Origin: JALYGY01 sp963800975
Lineage (GTDB): Bacteria; Actinomycetota; Rubrobacteria; Rubrobacterales; Rubrobacteraceae
NCBI GenBank assembly: GCA_963800975.1
Contig: CAWDDB010000013.1
Location: 248,001-312,000, forward strand
Direction: 5' to 3'
Length of the DNA: 64,000 nucleotides
Shown here: positions 41,106-49,985 of the stretch, piece after piece
Layout: every line of letters begins with the position of its first letter
How positions within the stretch are numbered: position 1 is the first letter of the stretch
Translations under genes and position numbers: made by a program
Notes under the pieces: model-generated
Told to the model about the DNA's origin: nothing
What the model saw: the letters and a program-made list of their open reading frames with translations, nothing else
Databases searched by the model: none

Positions 41106-41877
41106 TCCGCTCCTACTTCTCGCGAGTACCTCGGTGTCAGGCGGCCGTGCCTATATGGTCGCACGGACGGCTTCCCCAAGCGCTAAACGGAGGTACGGTT
41201 CTCGTCACGTACTTTTGTACAGGTCGGGCGGCGCCGGGCCTCACACGCGGCTCAGCGCCGGATCACCTCGACCGATGTTTGTTCGAGTCTCTTCCAACTA
41301 AGTGTAGTTTATCGCGAACGACATGCACCCCCGAATTTTCTCTGAGGTTGGCAGGTCGCGCCGCAGACAACCCGCGAGCGAGGTCATGATCGACCTCGAG
41401 TTCGACGCAGCGAGCGACCGAGGCCGGGCGGGCCGTGCCGAGGCGCTGCGGACGACGTCGTGCGGATCGCGCACCCTGTTCCGGATTGTGCAAGCGGGAG
41501 GGCGGCTGTAGACAAAGATACGACGCCGGATTCGGTCTGCGCCGCCTCGGTTATGGGTTCCGCGATGACGGACGTCGTCGATCGACCGTGGAGTCGAAGC
41601 GCGAGCGAACGGAGGCATCAGACCTCACGAGCTGGGGCTGCTCTCCCTGGATAAAGTGGCTGCTGTTGGTGTCGGTGATGTGCTCGGCGTCGAGAAGCGT
41701 CGCGAGACGATCGTGAGCCGATCGCCAAGCCTGGCAAGACGGGGCTCGGCCGAGGATCACTAATTGGCGCGACGCGCCGCGTGCGACCGACACGCTGGCT
41801 GTCGGCGCACTCCGAGAACCCATCCCCTCCGACGGTACGAACACCCGCGTCCGGGGTCCCTCCTGCCGGGGGCGTAA
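41106..41877. other. 770-bp stretch without an intact gene
   Basis: Only one remnant can be named (alpha/beta hydrolase tail, separate entry). The rest shows no convincing frame on either strand. The promoter of the ABC operon is expected at 41106-41200. Confidence 0.4.
41625..41775 (-). pseudogene. possible C-terminal remnant of an alpha/beta hydrolase
   Basis: On the minus strand a frame reads LDAEHITDTNSSHFIQGEQP followed by QLV. The segment around SSHFIQGEQPQLV resembles the catalytic-His region of alpha/beta hydrolases (SGHFIQxDQPELV-like). The nucleophile elbow and the rest of the fold are missing, and the frame continues without similarity. Confidence 0.35.
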
Positions 41878-42303
41878 CTACTCTGCGGGTGCGCCGCTCG
41901 GCACGTCGGAATGAGCCTTCAGGCTCTTTTCGGCGACGTCCAGGGCCTCCTCATCCAACTTGGCCTCTTGCGCCATGTTCCATACCTGGGCGATTACTAC
42001 CGGCCAGAAGATCAGCAAGGTGATCGCCGTCGGGATCGCCTGCTGCCCGAAGATCCCGACCCCCGCGTCTACCTTGGTCCCGTCCGTCGCGGGCTCTATC
42101 TTCACGTTCAGGGCGGTCTTCATGCCTATGATGGCCTTGAAGGTGCCTCCCCTGCGGATGCTTACCTGCACCCCTCCCGCTTCGAGGGGCGTTTCGGTCA
42201 CCTCGAATTCTTGTTGCTCGAAGTGACGCATCACGTCCTGGGCGACAGGAACGAGGTCCTCGACAACGTAGGGATAGGTGTGTGAAGAGCTGAATGTTCC
42301 CAT
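41878..42303 (-). CDS. hypothetical protein with a single membrane helix, 141 residues
   Basis: The product has a soluble domain (YVVEDLVPVAQDVMRHFEQQ, TPLEAGGVQVSIRRGGTFKA, ALNVKIEPATDGTKVDAGVG) followed by a membrane segment (AIPTAITLLIFWPVVIAQVW) and a short polar tail. The beta-rich part resembles small lipid-interacting or SRPBCC-like domains, but I do not recognise a named family. An excellent AAAGGAGG site precedes the ATG. Same strand as the next small gene, with 73 bp between them. Confidence 0.65.
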   Translation of the reverse strand: MGTFSSSHTYPYVVEDLVPVAQDVMRHFEQQEFEVTETPLEAGGVQVSIRRGGTFKAIIGMKTALNVKIEPATDGTKVDAGVGIFGQQAIPTAITLLIFWPVVIAQVWNMAQEAKLDEEALDVAEKSLKAHSDVPSGAPAE

Positions 42304-42376
42304 ACAATGCCTCCTTTCGGGGTTGGCGCCTGTGCCTTGCCGCTATCTTCTCCGTGACCTCCTGCCAGGACCTCCT

Positions 42377-42652
42377 TTACCGAGGTATGACCGAGGTGTC
42401 TTGCAGGCGCTTGATTTGCAGGGCATTGAGCACCGCCAACTCGCCCAACGCCTCCGTGGCGATGGCTTGGGCCTCAGGCGATAGCGCCTCTTCTAGCTGC
42501 CGCAGGAGCGAGGACACCCTCTCGGTTTGCTCGACGAGCTCGGCGTCGGATATAGCCTCGTCTTCGACGATCCTCTGGTAGGAGTCCATCTCGACGACGT
42601 ACTCGTCGAGCAACAAAGTGCCGGTCTCCCGATCGAACCACGGTCTATCCAT
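42377..42652 (-). CDS. small helical hypothetical protein, 91 residues
   Basis: MDRPWFDRETGTLLLDEYVV is followed by a long helix pair (SDAELVEQTERVSSLLRQLE, EAQAIATEALGELAVLNALQ). No signal or membrane segment. AAGGAG nine bases before ATG 42652 fixes the start; the frame is open further upstream without similarity. The operator-like palindrome at 42762-42775 is located about 110 bp upstream. Confidence 0.6.
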   Translation of the reverse strand: MDRPWFDRETGTLLLDEYVVEMDSYQRIVEDEAISDAELVEQTERVSSLLRQLEEALSPEAQAIATEALGELAVLNALQIKRLQDTSVIPR

Positions 42653-42761
42653 CAATGAATACTCCTTCCACCCGGAGCGCGGATCCGTCGCCCATCGAGC
42701 ATCCGCAGCCACGCCGTTTTCCCCAGCGCGATCCTTATAGCACCACTGCGCAAGGGTGTTG

Positions 42762-42775
42762 GTGCCATGTGGCAC
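42762..42775. promoter_or_regulatory. palindrome GTGCCA-TG-TGGCAC
   Basis: Perfect 6-bp arms between a small helical gene and the Crp/Fnr-type regulator gene. The size fits a Crp/Fnr-like operator half-site arrangement, although the bases differ from the E. coli consensus. Confidence 0.35.
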
Positions 42776-42853
42776 TAAGTACTACAAGCTACAGAGCAGG
42801 TGCTTTCGCGGCCCTTGAAATGTGGAAGCCGGAGTCGGTGAGGGGATGCCCCG

Positions 42854-43567
42854 CTACGCGTCGTGGGCACCGTTGTAGCCGCCTGCTGTCCTGAGGGCCT
42901 CGATGTCCTCGACGTGGATCAGGCGCCGCCTCAGCTCCACGACCCCCTCGTCTTGAAGCCGCCTGAACGCCCGGGTGACGGCCACCCTGTTGGTCCCGAT
43001 CATGGTCCCCAGCCTCTCGTGGGTGTAGTGGACGGGTATCTTGTAGCCCGTGCCCGCCCTGACGCCCTCGCTCTCGACCAGGAGCACGACGATGCTGGCC
43101 AGTCGGGCCCTGACGTCTTTCATGCTGACGTCCTCGAGGCGTTTCTCCTGGCGCCTGAGCCGTTCGCTCAGGACCCGCATAATCCTCAGGCCCACCTCGG
43201 GCTTCGTCAGCACGAGGCGCTCCAGGTCCGTCCTGGCCATAGTGGAGACCACCGACGGCTCCATCGCCTGGGCGTAGGCCCCCTTCAGCCGCTGGCCCGT
43301 GAGCGCCATCTCACCAAACACGCTCCCCGCCTCTACTATGGTGAGGGTGAACTCCCGCCCGTCTGGGGTCGTCCTGTACACCCGCGCCTTGCCCTTCTGC
43401 AGCAGAAAGAGCTTCTCGGAGCGGTCCTCGGGACCGAAGAAGACCTCGCCCCGCTGGAGATGGCGGTCGGGTAGCTGGCCGTCGAGGCGCTCGATCTCCT
43501 GCATGGTTAGCGGCTCGAAGATGTCCACCAGGGAGAGAAGCTTGATCCTCTCGTCCTCGTGCTCCAC
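42854..43567 (-). CDS. Crp/Fnr-family transcriptional regulator
   Basis: The 237-residue product has the cyclic-nucleotide-binding beta-roll (RGEVFFGPEDRSEKLFLLQK, RTTPDGREFTLTIVEAGSVF, GEMALTGQRLKGAYAQAMEP), the long dimer helix, and a C-terminal HTH (YTHERLGTMIGTNRVAVTRA). No N-terminal Cys cluster is visible, so it is unlikely to be an Fe-S sensor. In the roll, the usual cAMP Arg/Glu pattern (GE..L....R) is partly kept as GEMAL. The start is GTG 43567. It may regulate its neighbours. Confidence 0.93.
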   Translation of the reverse strand: MEHEDERIKLLSLVDIFEPLTMQEIERLDGQLPDRHLQRGEVFFGPEDRSEKLFLLQKGKARVYRTTPDGREFTLTIVEAGSVFGEMALTGQRLKGAYAQAMEPSVVSTMARTDLERLVLTKPEVGLRIMRVLSERLRRQEKRLEDVSMKDVRARLASIVVLLVESEGVRAGTGYKIPVHYTHERLGTMIGTNRVAVTRAFRRLQDEGVVELRRRLIHVEDIEALRTAGGYNGAHDA

Positions 43568-43948
43568 TGGTACAACCCCTTAGTGCGGGTTTTTGTCCGC
43601 AGTCCGACCGTCTCCGGCCACTCCGAAGCATTCTACTCCGGGCCGGATCTCAGTGCATCTTTCGGGCCATTGACGTACACACTCGAGGCCAGCCCTGGCC
43701 GCGAAAGGTCGTACCCTGTCGCTCATGGCGTTCTTTGGCACGCATTGTTGCTTTCAAGCAGGCATCGGGATACGCTGACTGGAAGGTACCTGAGGTAATG
43801 GGCAGATGCTGCCGGTTCGACGCCTGGGGCGGGCATGCCAACGAACGTGGTCCACGGCGCCTTCGCATCCGGTCGTCGAGTGACAGGAATGTGCGCGCGG
43901 GCGTTGGGAGGACTATTGGCCTACGGCCCGTAGGCGGCACTTGAAGCC
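43568..43948. other. intergenic region upstream of the Crp/Fnr gene
   Basis: No gene. A weak plus-strand hairpin with T-run (AACCC...GGGTTTTTG, about 43576-43595) overlaps the leader of the regulator gene on the other strand. The rest is featureless to me. Confidence 0.35.
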
Positions 43949-44359
43949 TTACGGCCGCGCGAGGTGTGGGATCTGGCCCGGCTGCAGCTCCTCGAAGTCC
44001 GGCAGCTCCCTCAAGGCGACTTCGGCGCCACCCGGGTTGTAGAGGGCAAGCAGGCGCAGGGGTTGCCAGCCGGTGTTCCGGGTCGAGTGGAACACGGAGG
44101 TCGGCACGTAGACGGTCTCGCCCGCCCCGACCTCGAACGGCTCGCCGTCGTCGAGCATCTGCTCGCCCTTGCCGGAGAGGACGTAGATTATCTCTTCGGA
44201 TTCTGGATGGTTGTGGCGGTCGTGGCCCTGGCCGGGCAGCAGGACGACCTCGCCAAAGGTGAGCCCCGCGCCGTCGGTGGCGTCGGGGGAGACGAACCAC
44301 TTGATGGCTCCCCACTCGAAGGTCTGGGTCGGGACGGAGTCCGGGTCTATCCGCGGCAT
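43949..44359 (-). CDS. cupin-domain protein
   Basis: The 136-residue single cupin shows motif 1 as GQGHDRHNHPESEEIIYVLSG (His, His, Glu ligands) and motif 2 as VYVPTSVFHSTRNTG (His). Such small cupins act as isomerases, dioxygenases or storage-type binding proteins. Its ATG is 2 bp from the stop of the Tm-1 barrel gene, making a three-gene operon 46418-43949. Confidence 0.85.
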   Translation of the reverse strand: MPRIDPDSVPTQTFEWGAIKWFVSPDATDGAGLTFGEVVLLPGQGHDRHNHPESEEIIYVLSGKGEQMLDDGEPFEVGAGETVYVPTSVFHSTRNTGWQPLRLLALYNPGGAEVALRELPDFEELQPGQIPHLARP

Positions 44360-44361
44360 CT

Positions 44362-45189
44362 CTAGCCTCCTGCGTCGATCTGCTTGAACTCTCGCATGTT
44401 CTCGGTCATCGCCCTCTCGGTCGGCAGGCGCTCCATGCTCGAGGCCCCGAAGAACCCGACGACGCCGTCCGTCCGCTCCAGCACGTACGAGGCGTCGTCT
44501 GGAGACGCGATCGGCCCGCCGTGGCAGAGGACGAGGACGTCCGGGTTGACTTCTTTGGCGGCGTCGTGCATCGACTGCACCCGCTCCACGGACTCGTCGA
44601 GCGTGAGCGCCGTCTGGGCGCCGATGGTGCCGGAGGTGGTGAGGCCCATGTGGGGGACCAGGACGTCGGCCCCGGCCTCGGCCATCGCGCGCGCCTCGTC
44701 CTCGTCGAAGACGTAGGGAGAGGTGAGGAGGTCGAGGTCCCTGGCCTGCCGGATCATCTCGACCTCCAGGTCGAAGCCCATGCCGGTCTCCTCCAGGTTC
44801 TGCCTGAAGGTGCCGTCGAAGAGACCCACGGTGGGGAAATTCTGGACCCCGGCAAAGCCCATCTCCTTGAGCTGCTTCAAGAAGACCGGCATCAGTCGGA
44901 ACGGGTCGGTGCCGCAGACGCCCGCGAGAACCGGGGTCTCCTGGACGACGGGCAGCACCTCGGAGGCCATGTCGACGACGATGGCGTTCGCGTCCCCGTA
45001 GGGAAGGAGACCGGCCAAGGATCCGCGTCCCGCCATGCGGTAGCGCCCCGAGTTGTAGATGATGATCAGGTCCACCCCCCCGGCCTCCGCGCACTTGGCC
45101 GAGAGCCCCGTGCCTGCCCCAGCACCAATGATCGGCCGCCCGCTCCCGACCTCGTCCCGCAGCCGCCCCAGCGCGTCTTCGCGGTTCAT
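44362..45189 (-). CDS. PEP hydrolase-family / Tm-1 C-terminal TIM-barrel protein
   Basis: The 275-residue product shows RPIIGAGAGTGLSAKCAEAG, DLIIIYNSGRYRMAGRGSLA, VLAGVCGTDPFRLM and VLVPHMGLTTSGTIGAQTAL, then VLCHGGPIASPDDASYVL, the signature of the TIM-barrel half of plant Tm-1 and of bacterial relatives annotated as PEP hydrolase family. Its start overlaps the end of the Tm-1-like ATP-binding gene (4 bp). Together they encode in two chains what plants encode in one. Biochemical role unknown. Confidence 0.85.
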   Translation of the reverse strand: MNREDALGRLRDEVGSGRPIIGAGAGTGLSAKCAEAGGVDLIIIYNSGRYRMAGRGSLAGLLPYGDANAIVVDMASEVLPVVQETPVLAGVCGTDPFRLMPVFLKQLKEMGFAGVQNFPTVGLFDGTFRQNLEETGMGFDLEVEMIRQARDLDLLTSPYVFDEDEARAMAEAGADVLVPHMGLTTSGTIGAQTALTLDESVERVQSMHDAAKEVNPDVLVLCHGGPIASPDDASYVLERTDGVVGFFGASSMERLPTERAMTENMREFKQIDAGG

Positions 45190-46418
45190 CGGGCTGCCCG
45201 GGGCCAGGCCCCTTCTCCGTAGTGCTCGTGCAACCGGTCCGCCATCGCCCGGGCGAACTCAGGGTCGTTTATGTCCGTGTTCATCTCCCGCACCTCGACC
45301 TCCCTGTCGAGGTTTTCGCGCAAGGCCTCGAATAGGGCCGCGTCGGCCTCCGGATCGTGGAAGACCTGGCCTTCGGTGTCTATGAGGGAGACGCCTCCGA
45401 GCGGGATGAAGAGGGTTAGGGGGCCCTTCGCCGCGTTGAGCTTGCGGGCGATGCGGCGCCCGAGCTCGGCCGACTCCTCGGGCGTGGTCCTCATCAGGGT
45501 AACGGTCGGGTTGTGCTCGTAGAAGGTGCGCCCCTCGAACCTGGCGGGGATGGAGTCGGGTGTCCCGAAGTTGACCATGTCCAGGGCGCCAAGCGAGACG
45601 ACCTGGGGCACCCCGAGCTCCCCGGCGGCCTCCAGGCGCTCGGGGCCCGCGGAGAGCACACCGCCGACCAGGTCGTCCGCGAGCTCGGTGGTCGTAAGAT
45701 CCAGGGTCGCGGTTATGAAACCGTCCCTGATCAGGGCCTCCATGGATCGCCCACCCGCGCCGGTGGCGTGGAAGACGAGGACCTCGTAGCCGAGGGCTTC
45801 CAGGCGCTCGCGCGCGGCCTCGACCGCCGGGGTGGTGACGCCGAACATGGTGGCGCCGACGAGGGGCCTCTCCTCGCCGGCCTCGGGCGCGCCGACCCTG
45901 GCCATGCCGGCGATCGCGGCCGCGGCGTTGGCGAGGATGCGGGTGGAGATCTGGTTTATCCCGGCGATGTCCACGACCGAGTACATCATCGTGACGTCGG
46001 ACTCGCCCACGTATGGCCGCGTGTCCCCCGAGGCGACGGTCGAGACCATGAGCTTCGGCGTCCCCACGGGCAGCTCCCGCATGGCCGAGGTCACGAGCGA
46101 AGTGCCGCCGGATCCGCCGAGCCCGAGGACCCCGTCGAGCCTACCCTCGTCGTGCAGCCGCCCGAGTACCTCGCCGGCCCCGCGAGCCATAGCCGCGACC
46201 GCGGCGCCCCGGTCTGCGGCCCTCGCCAGCTCCTCGACGTCGGCCCCGGCGGCGCGGGCCACCTCCTCGCGGCTCACGTCCGGCTCGACCTTCGGTTCGC
46301 CGAGCACGCCCGCGTCCACCAGCAAGACCTCGACCGCTTCCCCTCGCAGCCGATCCCGCAGGAAGCCGTACTCTTCCCCCTTGGTGTCGAGCGTGCCGAT
46401 CAGCACTACGATCGTCAT
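45186..46418 (-). CDS. Tm-1-like ATP-binding domain protein (UPF0261)
   Basis: The 410-residue product begins MTIVVLIGTLDTKGEEYGFL, the family start, and contains VLGLGGSGGTSLVTSAMREL, GTPKLMVSTVASGDTRPYVG, DVTMMYSVVDIAGINQISTR and VGATMFGVTTPAVEAARERL. This is the N-terminal nucleotide-binding half of plant Tm-1. First gene of the operon. In bacteria it always seems to travel with the barrel gene, but its activity is unknown. Confidence 0.88.
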   Translation of the reverse strand: MTIVVLIGTLDTKGEEYGFLRDRLRGEAVEVLLVDAGVLGEPKVEPDVSREEVARAAGADVEELARAADRGAAVAAMARGAGEVLGRLHDEGRLDGVLGLGGSGGTSLVTSAMRELPVGTPKLMVSTVASGDTRPYVGESDVTMMYSVVDIAGINQISTRILANAAAAIAGMARVGAPEAGEERPLVGATMFGVTTPAVEAARERLEALGYEVLVFHATGAGGRSMEALIRDGFITATLDLTTTELADDLVGGVLSAGPERLEAAGELGVPQVVSLGALDMVNFGTPDSIPARFEGRTFYEHNPTVTLMRTTPEESAELGRRIARKLNAAKGPLTLFIPLGGVSLIDTEGQVFHDPEADAALFEALRENLDREVEVREMNTDINDPEFARAMADRLHEHYGEGAWPRAAR

Positions 46419-46649
46419 CGTTCTCCTCTCTCGACGCGAAGGCCCAGTCTACAACCGCCGGATTCTTGCGGCCCGCGGCCGCGATGAGGCCCGCGCGTGT
46501 GCGGAAACGTGTGGATGGGTAGAGTGGTAGTCGATGCTCTGGTACATGATCCGCGGGGAAAGATTTTAGTGCAGGAGACACCGCAGAGAATCGGTGAGGC
46601 CGCGAGCGAGGTGCCGAGCAAGCACCTTCCGCCCGTGGTCTACGAAGAT

Positions 46650-46848
46650 TTGCCCGAGCCGCTCGCTGAGCGGCATCGTGATGTTCGTCTACTCCATGCT
46701 GCTGATCTGGCTCAACCGCCGCGCGCTGCCCGGCCCGATCAGGATCCGCGGCTTTCGCCTGGGGGCGATGATCTGGGCCGTCCTCGCCTTCGGCACGCTC
46801 TCGGTCATCCTCGTGTACACCACGATTTCCGGACTGCTCGGGGGGTAG
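46650..46848 (+). pseudogene. C-terminal fragment of an Nramp-family metal transporter
   Basis: The frame ending at 46848 reads GIVMFVYSMLLIWLNRRALP, then GPIRIRGFRLGAMIWAVLAF and a last hydrophobic segment TLSVILVYTTISGLLGG. Two helices separated by LNRRxLPxPIRxRGFR are the ending of Nramp-like transporters. The preceding nine or more helices are absent. The start of the dehydratase gene follows 2 bp later, so the fragment supplies its leader. Confidence 0.55.
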
Positions 46849-46849
46849 C

Positions 46850-48064
46850 TTGCGGATCACTCGGGTAGAGACCCTGCGCCTCGGAGAGTTCCCGAACCTC
46901 CTTTTCGTCCTCGTCCACACCGACGAGGGGCTGACCGGGCTCGGGGAGACGTTCTTCGGGGCGCGGGCTGCCGAGGCCTACGTGCACGAGAGCGCGGCGC
47001 CCTACCTTCTCGGCAGGGATCCGCTGCAGATAGACCGGCACGCGAGGGCGCTCTACGGCTACCTGGGCTACGCGAGCAGCGGGGCCGAGACCCGCGGCAA
47101 CTCCGCGGTCGACATCGCCCTCTGGGACCTCTTCGGCAAGGCGACGGGCCAGCCCCTCTACCAGCTCCTCGGCGGCAAGAGCCGCGAAGGCGTGAGGACC
47201 TACAACACCTGCGCCGGCTATCGCTACGTGCGCGAGGCTCCGCGGCAGGAGGTAGACAACTGGGGCCTCCCGGAGGGCACAGACGGGGCAGCATCGGAGG
47301 GCCCATACGAGGACCTCGACGCCTTCCTCAACCGGGCGGATGAGCTGGCTGAGGACCTGCTCTCGAGCGGCATCACCGGGATGAAGATCTGGCCTTTCGA
47401 CCCATACGCCGAGGCCTCAGGCGGCCACCACATCTCGGACAGGGATCTGCAAGAAGGGCTCGAGCCGTTCCGCAAGATCCGGTCCGCCGTGGGGAACGAG
47501 ATGGACGTCATGGTCGAGTTTCACTCCCTGTGGGATCTGCCAACGGCGAGGAGGATAGCCGGGGCGCTGGAGCCTTTCGACCCGTACTGGTTCGAGGATC
47601 CCGTGAAGGCCGACGACCTGGACGCGCTGGCCGGTCTCGCCCGCTCCACCCGCGTGCCAGTGACGGCGAGCGAGACGCTCTCGGGCCGCCCGGCCTTTCG
47701 GAGCCTGATGGAGAAAGGCGCGGCCCAGATAGTGATGCTCGACCTGAGCTGGTGCGGCGGCGTCGGCGAGGCCAAGAAGATCGCCACCATGGCGGAGTCG
47801 CACCACCTGCCCGTGGCGCCCCACGATTGCACCGGTCCCGTGGTCTTCGCGGCCTCGACGCACCTCTCGGTCAACGCGCCCAACGCCCTGGTGCAGGAGT
47901 CGGTCAGGGCCTACTACACGGGGTGGTACGGGGAGCTGGTCACGCATCTGCCCCGCGTCGAGGACGGGATGGTCTTCCCGACGGAGGGGCCGGGGCTCGG
48001 AACGGAGCTCCTGCCCGGCCTGCGCGAGAGGCCGGACGCAAGCGTCGTGACGAGCGAGACTTGA
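46850..48064 (+). CDS. enolase-superfamily dehydratase (mandelate racemase/muconate lactonising type)
   Basis: The 404-residue product has the capping domain start (MRITRVETLRLGEFPNLLFV), ETRGNSAVDIALWDLFGKAT, GITGMKIWPFDP (catalytic Lys region KxW/KxK), EFHSLWDLPTARR and the metal ligands in MVEFHS, YWFEDPV and TASETLSG, then PVAPHDCTGPV with the catalytic His/Asp. KIWPFD suggests an acid-sugar dehydratase subgroup. TTG 46850 follows GGGGGG. It overlaps the SIS gene (TTGA). Confidence 0.85.
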   Translation: MRITRVETLRLGEFPNLLFVLVHTDEGLTGLGETFFGARAAEAYVHESAAPYLLGRDPLQIDRHARALYGYLGYASSGAETRGNSAVDIALWDLFGKATGQPLYQLLGGKSREGVRTYNTCAGYRYVREAPRQEVDNWGLPEGTDGAASEGPYEDLDAFLNRADELAEDLLSSGITGMKIWPFDPYAEASGGHHISDRDLQEGLEPFRKIRSAVGNEMDVMVEFHSLWDLPTARRIAGALEPFDPYWFEDPVKADDLDALAGLARSTRVPVTASETLSGRPAFRSLMEKGAAQIVMLDLSWCGGVGEAKKIATMAESHHLPVAPHDCTGPVVFAASTHLSVNAPNALVQESVRAYYTGWYGELVTHLPRVEDGMVFPTEGPGLGTELLPGLRERPDASVVTSET

Positions 48065-49095
48065 GCGGCGAGAAGATGCTCCGCGAGATCCGGGAGCAGC
48101 CCGAGGTCCTGGGCCGGCTTCTCGACGAGGCGTGGGCCGACGTCCTCGCCGTGGCAAGGGACCTGCGCGACCGGCGAGTCCGCCACGTGATGCTCGCCGC
48201 GCGGGGCACCTCGGACAACGCCGCGCTCTACGCCAAATACCTCTTCGAGATCGTCCTCGGCGTACCGACGGCCCTCGCCTCTCCTTCCGCCTTCACGCTT
48301 TACGAAACCAGTATGGCGCTCGAAGACGTCCTGGTTATTGGCATCAGCCAGTCCGGCGAGAGCAGGGACGTGCTGCAGACCATCCTGAGGTCGCGGGAGC
48401 TGGGCGCCGGCACCCTCTGCGTTACCAACGACGAGGCTTCTTCCATGGCGGGTGCCGCCGACCACCACATCTTCTTGCGCGCCGGCAAGGAGGAGAGCGT
48501 CGCGGCGACCAAAACCTACACCGCGGAGCTGCTCGTGCTCTATCTGCTGGTCAGGGCCCTGAGCGGCGAAGGGGAGCCGGGCGCGGGGGTCGGGCGTCTG
48601 CCGGGGCTGGCGCGGGAGGTGCTCGGGTCAACCTGGCGGGGGACGGAGCGCTACCGGTACGCGGAATACCTCGTCGTCACCTCGCGCGGCTACAACCTGG
48701 CTACCGCCCAGGAGGCCGCCCTCAAGCTAATGGAGACGACCTACGTCGTCGCCGGCGCGTTCTCCGCGGCCGACCTCAGGCACGGGCCCATAGCCATGAT
48801 CGGGCAGGACTTCCCCGTGATCGCGGTGGTACCGCCGGGCAGGGCGCGCGAGGGGATGGTCTCGCTGGTCGAGAGCCTCTCGGAGAGGGGCGCCGAGGTG
48901 GCCGTGATCTGCGACGACGAAGCGCTGGCCGGGCGGGCCGGGGTGAACTTCGTCGTGCCAGGCACGTGTCCCGAGGAACTCTCCCCTATCCTGTACGCGA
49001 TCCCGGCCCAGATCCTCGCCCACGACCTGGCGCTCTTGAAACGGCTCGACCCCGACGCCCCGAGGGGGCTGAGCAAGGTGACGGAGACCTGGTAG
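48061..49095 (+). CDS. tandem SIS-domain sugar isomerase/deaminase (GlmS C-terminal-like)
   Basis: The 344-residue product has two SIS domains: first ARGTSDNAALYAKYLFEIVL and IGISQSGESRDVLQTILRSR, AATKTYTAELLVLYLL; second VTSRGYNLATAQEAALKLME and FSAADLRHGPIAMIG. This matches GlmS isomerase halves and the related AgaS/fructosamine deglycase group, without a glutaminase domain. The start is TTG 48061, overlapping the dehydratase stop; ATG 48076 is an alternative. It probably converts an aminosugar phosphate. Confidence 0.87.
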   Translation: MSGEKMLREIREQPEVLGRLLDEAWADVLAVARDLRDRRVRHVMLAARGTSDNAALYAKYLFEIVLGVPTALASPSAFTLYETSMALEDVLVIGISQSGESRDVLQTILRSRELGAGTLCVTNDEASSMAGAADHHIFLRAGKEESVAATKTYTAELLVLYLLVRALSGEGEPGAGVGRLPGLAREVLGSTWRGTERYRYAEYLVVTSRGYNLATAQEAALKLMETTYVVAGAFSAADLRHGPIAMIGQDFPVIAVVPPGRAREGMVSLVESLSERGAEVAVICDDEALAGRAGVNFVVPGTCPEELSPILYAIPAQILAHDLALLKRLDPDAPRGLSKVTETW

Positions 49096-49142
49096 ACGGG
49101 TCGTCCGGACCGGACGATGGCGGTGCGGTAGGATCTACCGCG

Positions 49143-49985
49143 GTGGCTATGGACGGCGAAAACAACGGGCTACCCTTCGAGCTTGGCGCCTTCGACCTCG
49201 ACGGCACCGTGTTGCGGCGGGACCTCGAGATCTCGGACAAGACCCTCGCGGCGATGGACGCGCTCAGGGACAGAGGCGTGCGGCTCGTCGTGGCCACGGG
49301 AAGGCGCTTCGAGGGCGCCCGCGAGCACGCCAGGAGGCTCGGCTTCGGCGCGGAGGACCCCGTGATCTGCTACGGCGGATCGATGGTCCGCCGTATGGAC
49401 GGCGAGACGCTCCTGCACCGCACCCTGCCGAGGGCTCTGGGCGTCGAGGTGCTCGAATGGGCGTCTGAGAGGGACCTGCACGCCCGCGTCTTCGTGGACG
49501 GGCGGGTCGTCACCTCCCCCGGCACCCCGGCCGCCCTCGGGTACCTGCGCAGCTACGAGGAGCCGGGGCTCCTGGTGGTCGAGAACCCCGCCGCCTGGCT
49601 GCGCGACGGCGGGGAGGAGCCGACCAAGCTCGTGCTGGTGGACCGTCCCGACGACGTCGAGGGATGGCTCGAGGAGGCGCGGGACGCGTTTCGTGGCAGG
49701 CTCTTCGTGACGCGCAGCCTGCCCCACTACGTCGAGATAGGAGGCCTCGAGGGCACGAAGTCCAGGGCGCTGGAGTTCCTGTGCGGGCGCTGGGGGGTTG
49801 ACCCCAGCCGCACCATCGCCTTCGGGGACGCGGACAACGACATAGACATGCTCCGCTTCGCCGGGCTCGGGGTCGCGGTGGGGGGGATGAACGACGAGGT
49901 GCGCGAGGCCGCCGACGCCGTTGCGCCGTCGGTCGACGAGGACGGCGTCGCGGCCTACGTCGATAAGCTGCTGGGGGACCTCTAG
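49143..49985 (+). CDS. HAD-superfamily hydrolase, Cof/YidA type
   Basis: The 280-residue product has motif I FDLDGTVL, motif II VVATGRRFEG, motif III Lys in GTKSRALEFLCGRWG and motif IV FGDADNDIDMLRFAG, with a type IIB cap (residues about 85-200). Such phosphatases act on sugar phosphates or cofactors. GTG 49143 has AGGA eight bases upstream; ATG 49149 would also fit. It follows the SIS gene by 47 bp, where a short TCGTCCGG/CCGGACGA inverted repeat lies. Confidence 0.9.
   Translation: MAMDGENNGLPFELGAFDLDGTVLRRDLEISDKTLAAMDALRDRGVRLVVATGRRFEGAREHARRLGFGAEDPVICYGGSMVRRMDGETLLHRTLPRALGVEVLEWASERDLHARVFVDGRVVTSPGTPAALGYLRSYEEPGLLVVENPAAWLRDGGEEPTKLVLVDRPDDVEGWLEEARDAFRGRLFVTRSLPHYVEIGGLEGTKSRALEFLCGRWGVDPSRTIAFGDADNDIDMLRFAGLGVAVGGMNDEVREAADAVAPSVDEDGVAAYVDKLLGDL

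Noticed and set aside
41298..41618. Minus-strand ORF in the gap upstream of the ABC operon
   Set aside because: No ribosome-binding site and no recognisable domain. The stretch may hold further decayed sequence, but nothing can be named.
43650..44315. Minus-strand ORF spanning the Crp/Fnr upstream region into the cupin gene
   Set aside because: It runs through the cupin coding sequence in a wrong frame and is Arg/Pro-rich, typical of a shadow frame.
46497..46868. Plus-strand ORF overlapping the Nramp fragment in another frame
   Set aside because: The membrane-segment frame ending at 46848 explains the sequence better, and the alternative has no start signal or family.
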